This document shows, one piece after another, positions 9,418 through 18,100 of a stretch of DNA of 64,000 nucleotides. The DNA comes from Pseudomonadota bacterium. Lineage in GTDB: Bacteria; Verrucomicrobiota; Verrucomicrobiia; Limisphaerales; SXTU01. Position 1 is the first letter of the stretch. Each line of letters starts with the position of its first letter. The position numbers and the translations under genes are program-made. The stretch lies in the NCBI GenBank assembly GCA_009924135.1, contig RFSE01000001.1, positions 68,518-132,517 of the forward strand, given 5' to 3'. The notes below the pieces were generated by a model. The model did no database searches and was not told where the DNA came from. It was given only the letters and a program-made list of their open reading frames with translations.

Positions 9418-10587
9418 TTATTGATAAAGCCGTTCCTCACGGGGCAGGTCATCGATTTTCCAGATGCCGGGCCAGATGCGGATGAAGCGTTTCGGACGGA
9501 AGCCTTCAAGCAGCAGCTCGGACTTGAACTTCACCTGCAGGCCGCTGCTGCCGGGCACGACCGGGACTTCCTTTGCTTCGAGCAGCGTGCCGCGTTTGCG
9601 GTCGTTGATCTGGTCGTAGGTGCGGAGGTTTTCCTCGGCACACGCGGCGGTGGCCGTGTCGTTCGTTGTCTGGGTCACGCGGAACATTTCCTTCAGCTTG
9701 GGATCGAAGGCGTTGAAAAGGGTGATGGTGACAATGCTCTGCTGGTTGTCCACTGCGTCGATCCATCCGGCGAAGCCGCGCTCGCGCAATGACTGCCGGT
9801 GTACTTCCGCCTGTTGGGCCGTGGCCACGGTGCGGCTCTCGGCATCCAGCCAGATGTCCGTGCACCGACCCGGTCCCTTAAGCGTGGCGTAAGTGAGGTT
9901 TAGCAACACGGTCTGGCCCTCCGCGAGATTCGTGAGACCGCCAAAGCCATGGCCCTTCCAAACGCGAGTCGCTGGCACCACCTGAAAGGCCGTAGCCTTG
10001 GCGTCAGCCTTGCCCGCCGTGAGGCCCGTGGCAGTCAAAACCCCCTTCTCCAAATCGACCGCGTCCACGCGCCACTCGCGCTTGAGCCCGACGCAATAGG
10101 TGAAGTCGTCTTCCAGTCGCAGTGCCAGGTTGTAGCTGGCTTCCAAGCCCAGCCGCTCATATCTGGGGACCGTATTTTTTGCGCCTTTCTTTCCTTTCAC
10201 TTCTTTCGACTCTTTAGGGGCGGCGGGCTCCTGGTAGAACCACCCGTGCAAGTGCGTGCCGATGGGAATGTCCCGCAGATCCGCCGCCGTGCCGTGGTAG
10301 CTGATCGACCCATAGGGCAGCAGGGTAAACGGGTGCGGGTAGTCCCAGTCGCCGCGGCGCTGGGCGTCGGTGCGGTCGGGACGCAACACGCCCGTGCGGT
10401 TGACATGATCGAACGCAATCAATTCGCCCGCGACATAATGCGCCGAACCCTCGGGCGGAAACTCGCCGGGGCGGAGCTGGAAGGGGGCGTCGGCGGCCGT
10501 TGACGAACTGACCACGACGAAGGATGACAGCAGCAACAGGGCGGCCAGCAAGCTGCACGGGCGGAAGCGGCGGGGATCAATAGTCAT
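9418..10587 (-). CDS. Exported protein of unknown function, related to the gene at 6324-7295
   Basis: 389 residues. Signal peptide: MTIDPRRFRPCSLLAALLLL with the following SSFVVVSSSTAA. After it comes a module with GELIAFDHVNRTGVLRPD and FTLLPYGSISYHGTAADLRD, which matches the order and spacing of GELISLDLATRTGKFRN and TVMPYAELLHHATLGDLQDF in the 6324-7295 product. A lysine-rich insert (ESKEVKGKKGAKN) follows. The C-terminal part, with GWIDAVDNQQSIVTITLFNA, matches GYVNEVTGKELRLTLFN in the relative; the tail is RIWPGIWKIDD. The function is unknown and no active-site signature is seen. It is the first gene of the four-gene minus-strand operon that runs down to 5927. Confidence 0.75.
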   Translation of the reverse strand: MTIDPRRFRPCSLLAALLLLSSFVVVSSSTAADAPFQLRPGEFPPEGSAHYVAGELIAFDHVNRTGVLRPDRTDAQRRGDWDYPHPFTLLPYGSISYHGTAADLRDIPIGTHLHGWFYQEPAAPKESKEVKGKKGAKNTVPRYERLGLEASYNLALRLEDDFTYCVGLKREWRVDAVDLEKGVLTATGLTAGKADAKATAFQVVPATRVWKGHGFGGLTNLAEGQTVLLNLTYATLKGPGRCTDIWLDAESRTVATAQQAEVHRQSLRERGFAGWIDAVDNQQSIVTITLFNAFDPKLKEMFRVTQTTNDTATAACAEENLRTYDQINDRKRGTLLEAKEVPVVPGSSGLQVKFKSELLLEGFRPKRFIRIWPGIWKIDDLPREERLYQ

Positions 10588-10704
10588 TTGAATTCGGAAT
10601 CACTTCAAACCAGCGGGCCAATGAGGATTGAATCATCCCCGGTTGGCAACCAATTTGGATTCGGCTTGGCAGCGCCTGGCGTTCGACTTGCCGGGCAACG
10701 AGGA

Positions 10705-12183
10705 CTACTTCTCCTCTTTCTTGGCCGAGCCGCCGAGGGTTACGTCGATGCCGTAGATGAGCGAGAGGTCCTGATGCGCGCGTCCGGCCCAGGAGGTGTT
10801 CAGGTGGACTTTGCAGACCGTTTTGAGCGTGCGGATGGCGGCTTCCTTGTCGCCTTTGGCCGCGTAGTAGCCGGCGATCTTGTATTGCGCTTCGGGGGCG
10901 GAACTCTTGAAGAAGTTGAGCACGGTGACCAGCGACTGGATCGCAGCGTCCTGCTGTTTCATGGAGCTCTGGCACTCGGCGATGCGGAAGAGGGACTGCG
11001 GCTCGTGCTGGGATTGGTTGTAGGCGGCGATGGCCTCGGTGTATTTGCCGGTGCGTTGCAACACTTCGCCGAGCCGCCACTGGATCGCGTCGCTCTGCTT
11101 GGGATGCTTGTTCAACATCGTCTGGTAAGCCTCGATGCAGCTCTTCCAGTTGTTCTCCTCGCCGTACGTCTCGGCGATTTCGCGGTCGGCCACGTACTGG
11201 TCTTTCAGGTCGCGGTAAACGAGCCGGGCCTCGCCGCGCTTGCCGCTGGTGCGGAGGTAGGCGGCGTATTCGCCCCGGATGGTGTCGTCTTCCGGGCGTT
11301 TCTTGGTCAGGGCGGCAAAGCGTTCCGTGGCCTTCGCCGACTCGCCGGCATAGGCGTAGATGCGGGCGCACCAGTGCTCCATTGAAACCTTTTGGGTGTT
11401 ATCGGTCGTCGGCTGCTTCTCGATGAACGCGACGGCAGCATCAGCAATGGCACCGCGGGCCTTGGTGCCCTTCTCGCCGTAGTAGGTCGGGATGTAGTGG
11501 TTGTGCATGGACTCGGCGGTCCAGGAGGCAAACGTGGTCAGTGGGTCCTTCTTGTGGGTCTGCTCAATCAAGGAGTAGGCCTCGGCGGTCTTCTTCTCCA
11601 TGAGCCGGTGCATGAGCAGCCGGTGTTGGGCGGTGCTGTGCAGGTTCTGCGGGTCGGTGTAAGTGCCGGTGGCGAGGTATTCCATGTGCGGCACCCATTT
11701 CTCCGTCTTGCTGAGCCGCCAATAGATCTTGCAGACCTCACTGCGGGAGTAGGCTCCGAAGTCGTTCGTTGGCCACTTGGCGATGACCTTTTCGAAAGCC
11801 TTCACGGCCTCCTCGGCATCACCCGTCTGGGTCTGGCAGACGCCGATGGAATACTGCGCGCTGCCGGCGTCAATCGCTTCCGGGAAGTAATCGATCACGT
11901 TGCGGAACTCGTTGATCGCGGCGTTGATCTGGCCGAGCTGGCGGGTGCACTCGGCGAACATGAGCTGCGCGTAGGAGGCAACTTCGGACTTGGTGTGAAG
12001 CTGGAGGAAGAGCTCGTATTCCGAGCGGGCGGATTTCCAGCTTTGTTGCTCGGCATAACGCTCGGCGCGGGTGAGCTGGTGCCGTTCCTCCTCGGTGAGC
12101 CGGGTCCAACGGCCCGGGGCGAGCCGGGCGTGAGCCGTCAGGGTGAGGAAGCCACAGAGGATGAGCAGGAAACGCAGTTTCAT
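10705..12183 (-). CDS. Exported TPR-repeat protein (envelope cluster, last gene)
   Basis: 492 residues from the ATG at 12183; a TTG two codons upstream is less likely. Signal peptide: MKLRFLLILCGFLTLTAHA. The rest is nearly all helix with TPR-like repeats (for example AERYAEQQSWKSARSEYELF, VCQTQTGDAEEAVKAFEKVI, LGEVLQRTGKYTEAIAAYNQ, YYAAKGDKEAAIRTLKTV). It resembles YbgF/BamD-type periplasmic scaffolds in form but has no specific signature. It is the most promoter-distal gene of the ExbB/ExbD cluster, separated from exbD by a 162-bp spacer that contains a composite palindromic repeat (12202-12334). A role as a periplasmic adaptor for the energised complex is inferred from context only. Confidence 0.82.
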   Translation of the reverse strand: MKLRFLLILCGFLTLTAHARLAPGRWTRLTEEERHQLTRAERYAEQQSWKSARSEYELFLQLHTKSEVASYAQLMFAECTRQLGQINAAINEFRNVIDYFPEAIDAGSAQYSIGVCQTQTGDAEEAVKAFEKVIAKWPTNDFGAYSRSEVCKIYWRLSKTEKWVPHMEYLATGTYTDPQNLHSTAQHRLLMHRLMEKKTAEAYSLIEQTHKKDPLTTFASWTAESMHNHYIPTYYGEKGTKARGAIADAAVAFIEKQPTTDNTQKVSMEHWCARIYAYAGESAKATERFAALTKKRPEDDTIRGEYAAYLRTSGKRGEARLVYRDLKDQYVADREIAETYGEENNWKSCIEAYQTMLNKHPKQSDAIQWRLGEVLQRTGKYTEAIAAYNQSQHEPQSLFRIAECQSSMKQQDAAIQSLVTVLNFFKSSAPEAQYKIAGYYAAKGDKEAAIRTLKTVCKVHLNTSWAGRAHQDLSLIYGIDVTLGGSAKKEEK

Positions 12184-12201
12184 AGGCAAAAAATCATTTT
12201 A

Positions 12202-12334
12202 AGCCACTGATGAACACAGATGAAACTCAGATGGGGAAGGACATTGAATCAGGAAGGCAGGAAGGCAGGAAAAATGGCCGAGTTCCCAAGGCATTCTTCG
12301 CAATCTGTGTGCCATCTGTGTTTCATCTGTGGCC
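12202..12334. repeat. Composite inverted repeat: CACAGATGAA family enclosing an AGGAAGGC family
   Basis: The left arm (12202-12236) iterates CAGATGAA-like units. The right arm (12301-12334) is its degenerate reverse complement and ends CATCTGTGGCC. Between them, 12248-12271 holds three units of AGGAAGGC, a family that also forms the arms of the repeat at 15098-15174. The element fills the spacer between exbD and the last TPR gene. Both arm ends resemble those of the element at 42688-42857 (outer end GCCAC/GTGGC). Confidence 0.8.
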
Positions 12335-12345
12335 AAAAACAGGTC

Positions 12346-12753
12346 TTACTTGTCGACTTCCGTCGCGAGCACAATCGCCGCGTCGCACTGGTTGACGATG
12401 TCCATAAGCTTCACGGCACTGCCGTATTCCACACCGCGGTCGATGTTGATGACGACGGCGCGGTCCTTGGTGCCGACGAGCTTGGCGGTGATGCCGGCCT
12501 TGAGGTTGTCCCAGGTGGTCTTTTCACCGTTGAGGAAGACATCCTTCTGCATGTTGAGCTGCACGGTGACGCTCTTGCTCTCGGCGTTCTTGGCGGTGGT
12601 GGCCTTGGGGAGCTTGAGGTCGATGCCGGTGACGTTCACGAACGTCGTGGCGACCATGAAGATGATCAGCAGCACGAGGCTGATGTCGATCATCGGGATA
12701 AAGTTGATCGCGGCGATCGGTTCATCCGAGTCGTCCTGGACGTCCATTGCCAT
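12346..12753 (-). CDS. exbD: ExbD/TolR-family proton-channel subunit
   Basis: 135 residues, the normal size. A short cytoplasmic N-terminus leads into one membrane span, FIPMIDISLVLLIIFMVATT (about residues 18-37). Asp23 in MIDISL is the conserved proton-path aspartate of ExbD/TolR/MotB-like proteins. A small periplasmic domain follows (KSVTVQLNMQKDVFLNG through the C-terminal ATEVDK). With ExbB it should form a stator that converts proton motive force into movement of an envelope partner. The gene starts 20 bp after the exbB stop, so the pair is co-transcribed. The partner is unlikely to be an ordinary TonB, because none with a TonB C-terminal domain is seen here. Confidence 0.92.
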   Translation of the reverse strand: MAMDVQDDSDEPIAAINFIPMIDISLVLLIIFMVATTFVNVTGIDLKLPKATTAKNAESKSVTVQLNMQKDVFLNGEKTTWDNLKAGITAKLVGTKDRAVVINIDRGVEYGSAVKLMDIVNQCDAAIVLATEVDK

Positions 12754-12773
12754 AGGTTTGATCTTTCGACTGA

Positions 12774-13400
12774 CTACTTCTTAACCGGCGAGAGCTGTTG
12801 CCGCAGGTCGCGATACGCCTGAAAGGCCTGCGACTCCAGCTCCAAGGCCATGTTTGAAATGGCCTTGCTGAAATAGTTGTAAAACATGAGCGCCGGAATG
12901 GCGACGAGCAGGCCGGTCGCAGTGGACACGAGCGCTTCAGAGATGCCCGCCGCAATGACGCTCGGGCCGCCCATGCCCTGGGTGGCAATGTCCGAGAAGG
13001 CGGCAATGATGCCTTTGCAGGTGCCGAACAGTCCGACGAACGGGGCGATGGAGGCGATGGTCGCGAGGATGGGGAGGTATTGCTTCAGCCGGGCCATTTC
13101 GCCGCGCATGGTGAGCGTCATGACGCGCTCGGCGTCGGCACTCTCGGCGTCGAGCCCGGAAGCGGCCTCGGCGAGGATCATCGCGGCGAGCGGTGACTCG
13201 CTCTGCCGGCAGCGTTCCAGGACCAGATCACCCTGTTTCTTGTCGAGCGCCTCCTTGATGGCCGTGCGCAACTCGCCGGTGGCCAGGCGCACCTGTTTGA
13301 AGAAGGCCAGCCGCTCCAGCACCACGCCGATGCTGATGATCGACAGCAAAATCAACGTGGCCATCGTCATGCCACCCGCAACAATCCATTCCCACAACAT
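12774..13400 (-). CDS. exbB: ExbB/TolQ/MotA-family proton-channel subunit
   Basis: 208 residues. Three membrane spans are visible: MTMATLILLSIISIGVVLER (about 11-30), the IASIAPFVGLFGTCKGIIAA region (about 112-131), and LVSTATGLLVAIPALMFYNY (about 155-174). The second and third carry the family signatures: the GLFGT turn, and the T/A-rich TATGLLVAIPA that lines the proton path. A long cytoplasmic loop between spans 1 and 2 (LRTAIKEALDKKQGDLVLERCR) is typical of the family. It lies 75 bp after the DUF4159 gene and 20 bp before exbD. It is the inner-membrane motor pentamer of the cluster. Confidence 0.93.
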   Translation of the reverse strand: MLWEWIVAGGMTMATLILLSIISIGVVLERLAFFKQVRLATGELRTAIKEALDKKQGDLVLERCRQSESPLAAMILAEAASGLDAESADAERVMTLTMRGEMARLKQYLPILATIASIAPFVGLFGTCKGIIAAFSDIATQGMGGPSVIAAGISEALVSTATGLLVAIPALMFYNYFSKAISNMALELESQAFQAYRDLRQQLSPVKK

Positions 13401-13475
13401 ATCGGTATCCTATTGGTTAACGGTTATCTGACGTATTTCGAGTCGCTTGACTCCAAAGCAAAAAATTCAGGGTGT

Positions 13476-14531
13476 TCACTTCTTTCCCTTTCCTTCGAGC
13501 ATCATCTTCCACTCGCTGTAGCCGGCCATGGCCTGGGCGAGGATGTTCACGCCGAGCTGATACGCCTGCTCGGCGGACTCCGCACTGGTGCCGCCATGGG
13601 TGTCTTTCCACGCGTCCGAAATGGAGCCTTGATGGTAGAAGGCGACCCAACGGCCGTCCTTCTTCCAGCCGAGCGCCCGCGTGCCGCTGTGCGCCCAGAG
13701 CGGGGGACAACCATTCAGCGGGTAGGGGGCCTGGTAGACCGGATCATCGTCGGGAATTTCCACGGCGGCGACTTCCGGCAACGCGGACTGCATCAGCCGG
13801 ATGAACGCGCTGTGGAACTGGTTTCCGCCGTTGTCGGCGAAGATCATGCCCCGGTTTTCCAACAGGTAATTGCGCACCGCCTTAATCTCCCGGGTGTCGA
13901 AACGGAAGGGATAGCTGCCGCAGAAGAACACCACCGGAGGCGCCCGGCCCTTCACGTAACGGCCCAGCTCGGCCAGCGTCACGTCCTGGGGAATGGTCGA
14001 GACCGGCATCTTGGCGCGGCGGCCGAACTCCTTCGTCATGTTCTCGTCTGCGCCGTTCCGCATGTTGAAGTCCCAGTTGCCGCCGTCATAGCGCACGCGC
14101 ACGAAGATGAAACGCGCGCCTTCGCGGCCGGCGGCGTAACCGGCCGGACCGGCCCCTTCGCCCTGGCCAATTTTGTATTCGTTGGCCGTGACTTCCTTGA
14201 GGTTGAGCGGCGTGAGTTCGAGCGGTGGCACCTCGAAGACGATGGGACTGTTGGCATTCACCAGCACCCGCTTGCGCTGGACCTTCTTCACTTCGACCTT
14301 CATCTGCTTGATCATCGCCTTGGGCTTGCCGGAGCCCTTGACGAGGTCATAGGTCTTCTTGCAGCCCGGGATGTGCATCGAGAGCATCGTCACCAGGATG
14401 ATGGAGGCGTGGCCGAAGAAGGACCGGGTGATGAACCGGCGGAGCCGCCCGTGCTTGCCCTGCCAATACACTGCGTCACGCCGGAAGGGATTCCAGACGC
14501 GCGCGGTGGGAGATGGCGGGGTAGGGGGCAT
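13476..14531 (-). CDS. DUF4159-type membrane-anchored protein (envelope cluster)
   Basis: 351 residues. About 37 cytoplasmic residues (MPPTPPSPTARVWNPFRR) precede one hydrophobic stretch, SFFGHASIILVTMLSMHIPG, which ends PGCKK. It is either a single membrane anchor or, less likely, an unusual lipoprotein signal. The soluble domain starts with FIFVRVRYDGGNWDFNM and contains PVVFFCGSYPFRFDTREIKA, LLENRGMIFADNGGNQFHSA and late histidine/glycine motifs (AHSGTRALGWKKDG). This matches my recollection of DUF4159, which has a Rossmann-like glutamine-amidotransferase fold and is often found next to TPR or MoxR/Bat-type genes. Enzymatic activity is unproven. It is co-directional with the TolA-like gene upstream and exbB downstream. 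Confidence 0.72.
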   Translation of the reverse strand: MPPTPPSPTARVWNPFRRDAVYWQGKHGRLRRFITRSFFGHASIILVTMLSMHIPGCKKTYDLVKGSGKPKAMIKQMKVEVKKVQRKRVLVNANSPIVFEVPPLELTPLNLKEVTANEYKIGQGEGAGPAGYAAGREGARFIFVRVRYDGGNWDFNMRNGADENMTKEFGRRAKMPVSTIPQDVTLAELGRYVKGRAPPVVFFCGSYPFRFDTREIKAVRNYLLENRGMIFADNGGNQFHSAFIRLMQSALPEVAAVEIPDDDPVYQAPYPLNGCPPLWAHSGTRALGWKKDGRWVAFYHQGSISDAWKDTHGGTSAESAEQAYQLGVNILAQAMAGYSEWKMMLEGKGKK

Positions 14532-14604
14532 CGAAGGCGAAACGACCGGCGCTCAAATACCTGCAGCCGACTTCGCAAGGCGACCGCCGGAGCGGGGGCC
14601 GGGT

Positions 14605-14640
14605 CCTGAACGTTGAAGGTGGAACGCTGAACGTGGGACG
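14605..14640. repeat. Short-period repeat, GGAACGCTGAACGT family
   Basis: About 36 bp made of three degenerate GAACG(C/T)TGAA-type units between the TolA-like gene (ends 14642) and the start of the DUF4159 gene. No clear inverted partner was seen. It resembles the other short-period families in texture but not in sequence. Confidence 0.5.
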
Positions 14641-14641
14641 C

Positions 14642-15067
14642 TCATTTCAAATCCTTGAGCAGATCGTCGCCATTCTTGGAAAACGGGCTTTTCGGGATCT
14701 CGTTGGGCTTGGCGACCTTGTCGATGCCGAGCAGCTTCTCCGCCTGTGCCTGGCGGTTGGTGGATTCGGTGGCCGCAGGGGGCGGGGTGAGCGCCGTTTT
14801 ATCCGGGGCGGCATTGGTCGCGGTCGCGGGCGGAGCGTTGGTGTTCTTGGCGGCCTTGGCGGCGTCCTCCGCTTCCTTTTTCTTCAAGATGGCTTCATCG
14901 GCGGCGGCCTTGGCCTTGCTGGCGGCTTCCCTTTGCTGGTGGCCCCAGTAGCTAAAGCCGCACAGCAGCGCGATGATGAGGGTATGGATGACGGCGCTGA
15001 CCCCGGTCCATTTCCACAGGACCTTCAGCGGAACTTCAGCGCGTACTTTTTCAGGTTTCGGTTGCAT
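14642..15067 (-). CDS. TolA/TonB-like single-span membrane protein
   Basis: 141 residues. A short basic N-terminus (MQPKPEKVRAEVPLKVLWKW) is followed by one span, SAVIHTLIIALLCGFSYWG (about 24-42). After that comes an Ala/Lys/Glu-rich helix (EAASKAKAAADEAILKKKEA) and a Pro/Thr/Asn-rich tail ending SPFSKNGDDLLKDLK. The build copies TonB/TolA domains I and II, but the folded C-terminal domain of those proteins is missing. In this position, beside exbB and exbD, it is the best candidate for the component driven by the proton channel. That is inference from architecture and context; there is no sequence signature. It starts 122 bp after the giant TPR gene, with a palindromic repeat in the spacer. 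Confidence 0.72.
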   Translation of the reverse strand: MQPKPEKVRAEVPLKVLWKWTGVSAVIHTLIIALLCGFSYWGHQQREAASKAKAAADEAILKKKEAEDAAKAAKNTNAPPATATNAAPDKTALTPPPAATESTNRQAQAEKLLGIDKVAKPNEIPKSPFSKNGDDLLKDLK

Positions 15068-15097
15068 TATGGTGCAGGAAATTCTGGAGAGAAATTA

Positions 15098-15174
15098 TCA
15101 GGAAAGCAGGAAGGCAGGAAGGAATCTTGAAGGCAGATTCGTCGATTCTTCCTGCATTCCTGAATTCCTGATTA
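15098..15174. repeat. Inverted repeat of the AGGAAGGC (TCAGGAA) family
   Basis: The left arm (15098-15123) iterates CAGGAA(A/G)G. The right arm (15147-15174) is its reverse complement with a few mismatches (TTCCTGCATTCCTGAATTCC). The loop is about 23 bp. The element occupies most of the spacer between the giant TPR gene (15190-22167) and the TolA-like gene. A transcript would fold into a long imperfect hairpin. The same unit occurs at 12248-12271. Confidence 0.85.
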
Positions 15175-15189
15175 ATAGGCCCCGGGCTT

Positions 15190-18100
15190 TTATTGCTGTG
15201 CCTGGGCGGTGTCGCTGTCGGCGACGTTGACCATCTCGGGGAGCACGAGTTTGCCGCGCGCGAACTTCGCCGCGTCGCTCTCCGGGTAATCCCAGGTGAC
15301 GCGCTTGTAGCGGCGATAGGCGGGCACGAGCTGGCCGCCGCTGCGATAGGACTCGCCAGCCCAGAAGGCCGCGTCCGGGCGGAACTTGCTGCGCGGATAA
15401 TTGTCCACCAGCAGGTCGAATTCCTTGCCGGCCTTGGCGAACTGCTCCGCCTTGTACCAGCACTGGCCCGCGCGGAAGAGCATGCGCTCGGCCCATTCGT
15501 GCTGCGGGAAGCGCTCGACGAACTTCTTGGAGACTTCCGCCGCCGTCGGATACTCCTTCTTGTTGTAGAAGTACTCCGCGATGCGGACGACGACGTTGGC
15601 GACGAGCGGATTCTCCGGCCAGGTGTAGGCGAGCGTCACGTATTCCGCGCTGGCGGTGTCCATGTCGTTCTTCTCCTCATAACACTGGCCGAGCTTGTAC
15701 TGCGCATCCGGCGCGAGCGGGTGATCGGAGTGGTTCTGGACGATGCGCTTGTAGTAGCTCACGGCTTCGTCGTACTTCTTCAACTCCTGCGCGAACTGCC
15801 CGAGCAGGTAGTCCGTGCGGGCCTCGTATTGCTTGCTCGGGTAGTCGTTGCTCAATTCCTTGAGCAACTGCATCCCTTCGTTCAGAGCATTGGTCGCGGC
15901 GGGCAACTGCTTCAACGCCCGGAAGTTCTTGAACAGTTCGAAGTAGGCTTCCGCCATGCGGAACTGGGATTCGATGGCCACGCGCTCGGTCGCGTATTTC
16001 TTCTCGAAGACGAGCAGGTTGCCGTCGGTGCCCTTCACCACGTTGATGGTCTTTTCGAACTTCACGCTGGCGTCGGTCTTGCTGGCGTAGGTGAGCGTGA
16101 TGGCGTCACCGAACCAGGCTTCCATCTTGTCGTCGCCAGGCGTGGGCTTCTCGCCCGCCACAAGGGCGAGGCTGCCGCTGAACTCGCCGCTGTGGCTCAA
16201 GGTCTCCTGCAACTTGGCCGTGTATTTCTCGCCCCGCTGGCTGGTCAGGATGACCTCAACGCTGTCGCGCTCCGAGGTGGCGTCGGCCGTGAGGTCCTTC
16301 ACGACGATGAAGATCTTGTCGCCGATGTAGAGGTTGGAGACGGCCTTGTCGTAGCCGCTGTCGGTGAACTCCACGCTGGCGGGCACCGCGAGCCGGGCCT
16401 GGTCCTTGAACTCCTTGCCCTGCGCCTTGTAGGTCACGGTGATGACGTCCTGACCGTTGAGGTTCAAGACGGGGACGACGTTGGCGAGTTGTTGCTCCTG
16501 CACCACGGAAGGGTTGCGGCGTGACGCGAGTGTGCGCGTGTCGCCGGGCTCGAGCACCGTGGTGGGCGGCGAGTCCTTGTCGCCGAGGTTCATGAAGATC
16601 TGGCCGACGAAGCGACCAATCTCCAACGCGTCGTCGGAGACCTTGCGCTTGGCCTGCTTGCCGCCGGCCACATCGGACAGCGGGCAGATCACCTCGACGG
16701 TGCTGCCGCCGGACGTTGTCAGCGTGGCCTTCACCTCGCTGAACGAATCCTTGGCCGCTGCCGGATCAATGATCTCAAAGGTGAGCGGCGGGCGGAACGC
16801 AACTGACTTGATGGGCGGTGCGTTGTTCGTATCGATGGTCGAGGTATAGGTGAAGGTCTCCTGTCCATCCGCACGCAACTTCACGGTCGAGGTAACGAAG
16901 CCAACCTTCACCTCGCCGGGGGTCGCCGGTTCCAGATGGGTGGTGCGGATGGCAGGGGCACCGGGATCGGTGTTTTGTTCATCCAGGTAATGCGCTTCCA
17001 GCGTCACGCCTTCGGCGAGCTTGAAGCCGTTCGTCCGTTGCGGCGACCAGATGTCCAGTTCCTTGGTGAAGACACCGCTGAACGGCTCGGTCTCCGTCGC
17101 TTCGAGCTTCTGCTCCTGACCGTCGCTGGTCTTGAGCGAGAACTTCACCTTGTCGCGCTTGTCGGTGATATCCGCGTCGTAATCCGTGATGCGCACGATG
17201 ACCCGCTGACCGGGGTCTACGCGACGGACCTGCTTCACGTAGGTCTCAGGGATGGCCTGGCCGGCCTGGGCCTTGAAGTCATAGGCGATGAAGCCAATGG
17301 TCGCATTGTAGTACGTCGCCGACATCGACTGCGAGAGGCTGCGGGGCTTGCCCTGGGAGATCATGCTGGTCTCGTCCTCGTAAACGGCCGTGACCCGGTC
17401 GCTCGGGGTCAACCGCAACGAATCGCCGGCGGCCACTTCGGCCTCGCCGCGCGTCGGGAGCAGCAGTGTGCCCGCCGCGTCCGTGACTTCGAGTTCGGCG
17501 ATGCGCGGGGCGGTGCCGCTGAACTTCTCGATGAACAGCCGCACATAGCGGCCCGAGGCGTTCGTGAGCTGGATCGAGGCCCCGGCGAAGTTGCCCGAGT
17601 TGGTCGAGACAATGCGCGAGCGCTGTTCAGCGGTGGAGCCGGTGAAGTTCGTGGTCGCCGCCACCGTGGTCCAGTCGGTCAGGTTCGTGGAAACCTGGAT
17701 CGCATAATCCACCGGCTTCTTGTCCTTGAAGAAGCCGTCCGTGCTCCACTTCAACAAACCGAGCTTCGTGGACTGCTTCAGGTCCACCACGAGATACTTG
17801 GGCGCGCGGCCGTCATTCAACCCTTCCCAGGCCGTCTTGGGGTTGTTGTCGATGGCCCGGACCGCCTCGTTGCCGACGGAACGGTCGCTGGCGAAGATGT
17901 TCGCGGCGATTTCGACCGTCTTGAGCGTGCCCCGGAAGATGCCTGTGTGCGGGCCGGTTTCGGTGAGGGTGGCCGTCACCTTGCTGCCGCTGGCGGCGGA
18001 CACGAGCACCTTGATGGTGTCGGCGTCCTTGCTCACGTCCCGGTCGGAGTCCTTGACCTGGAGGTAGATGTTGTTGCCCGGCTTGAGGGAATTGCCGTTG

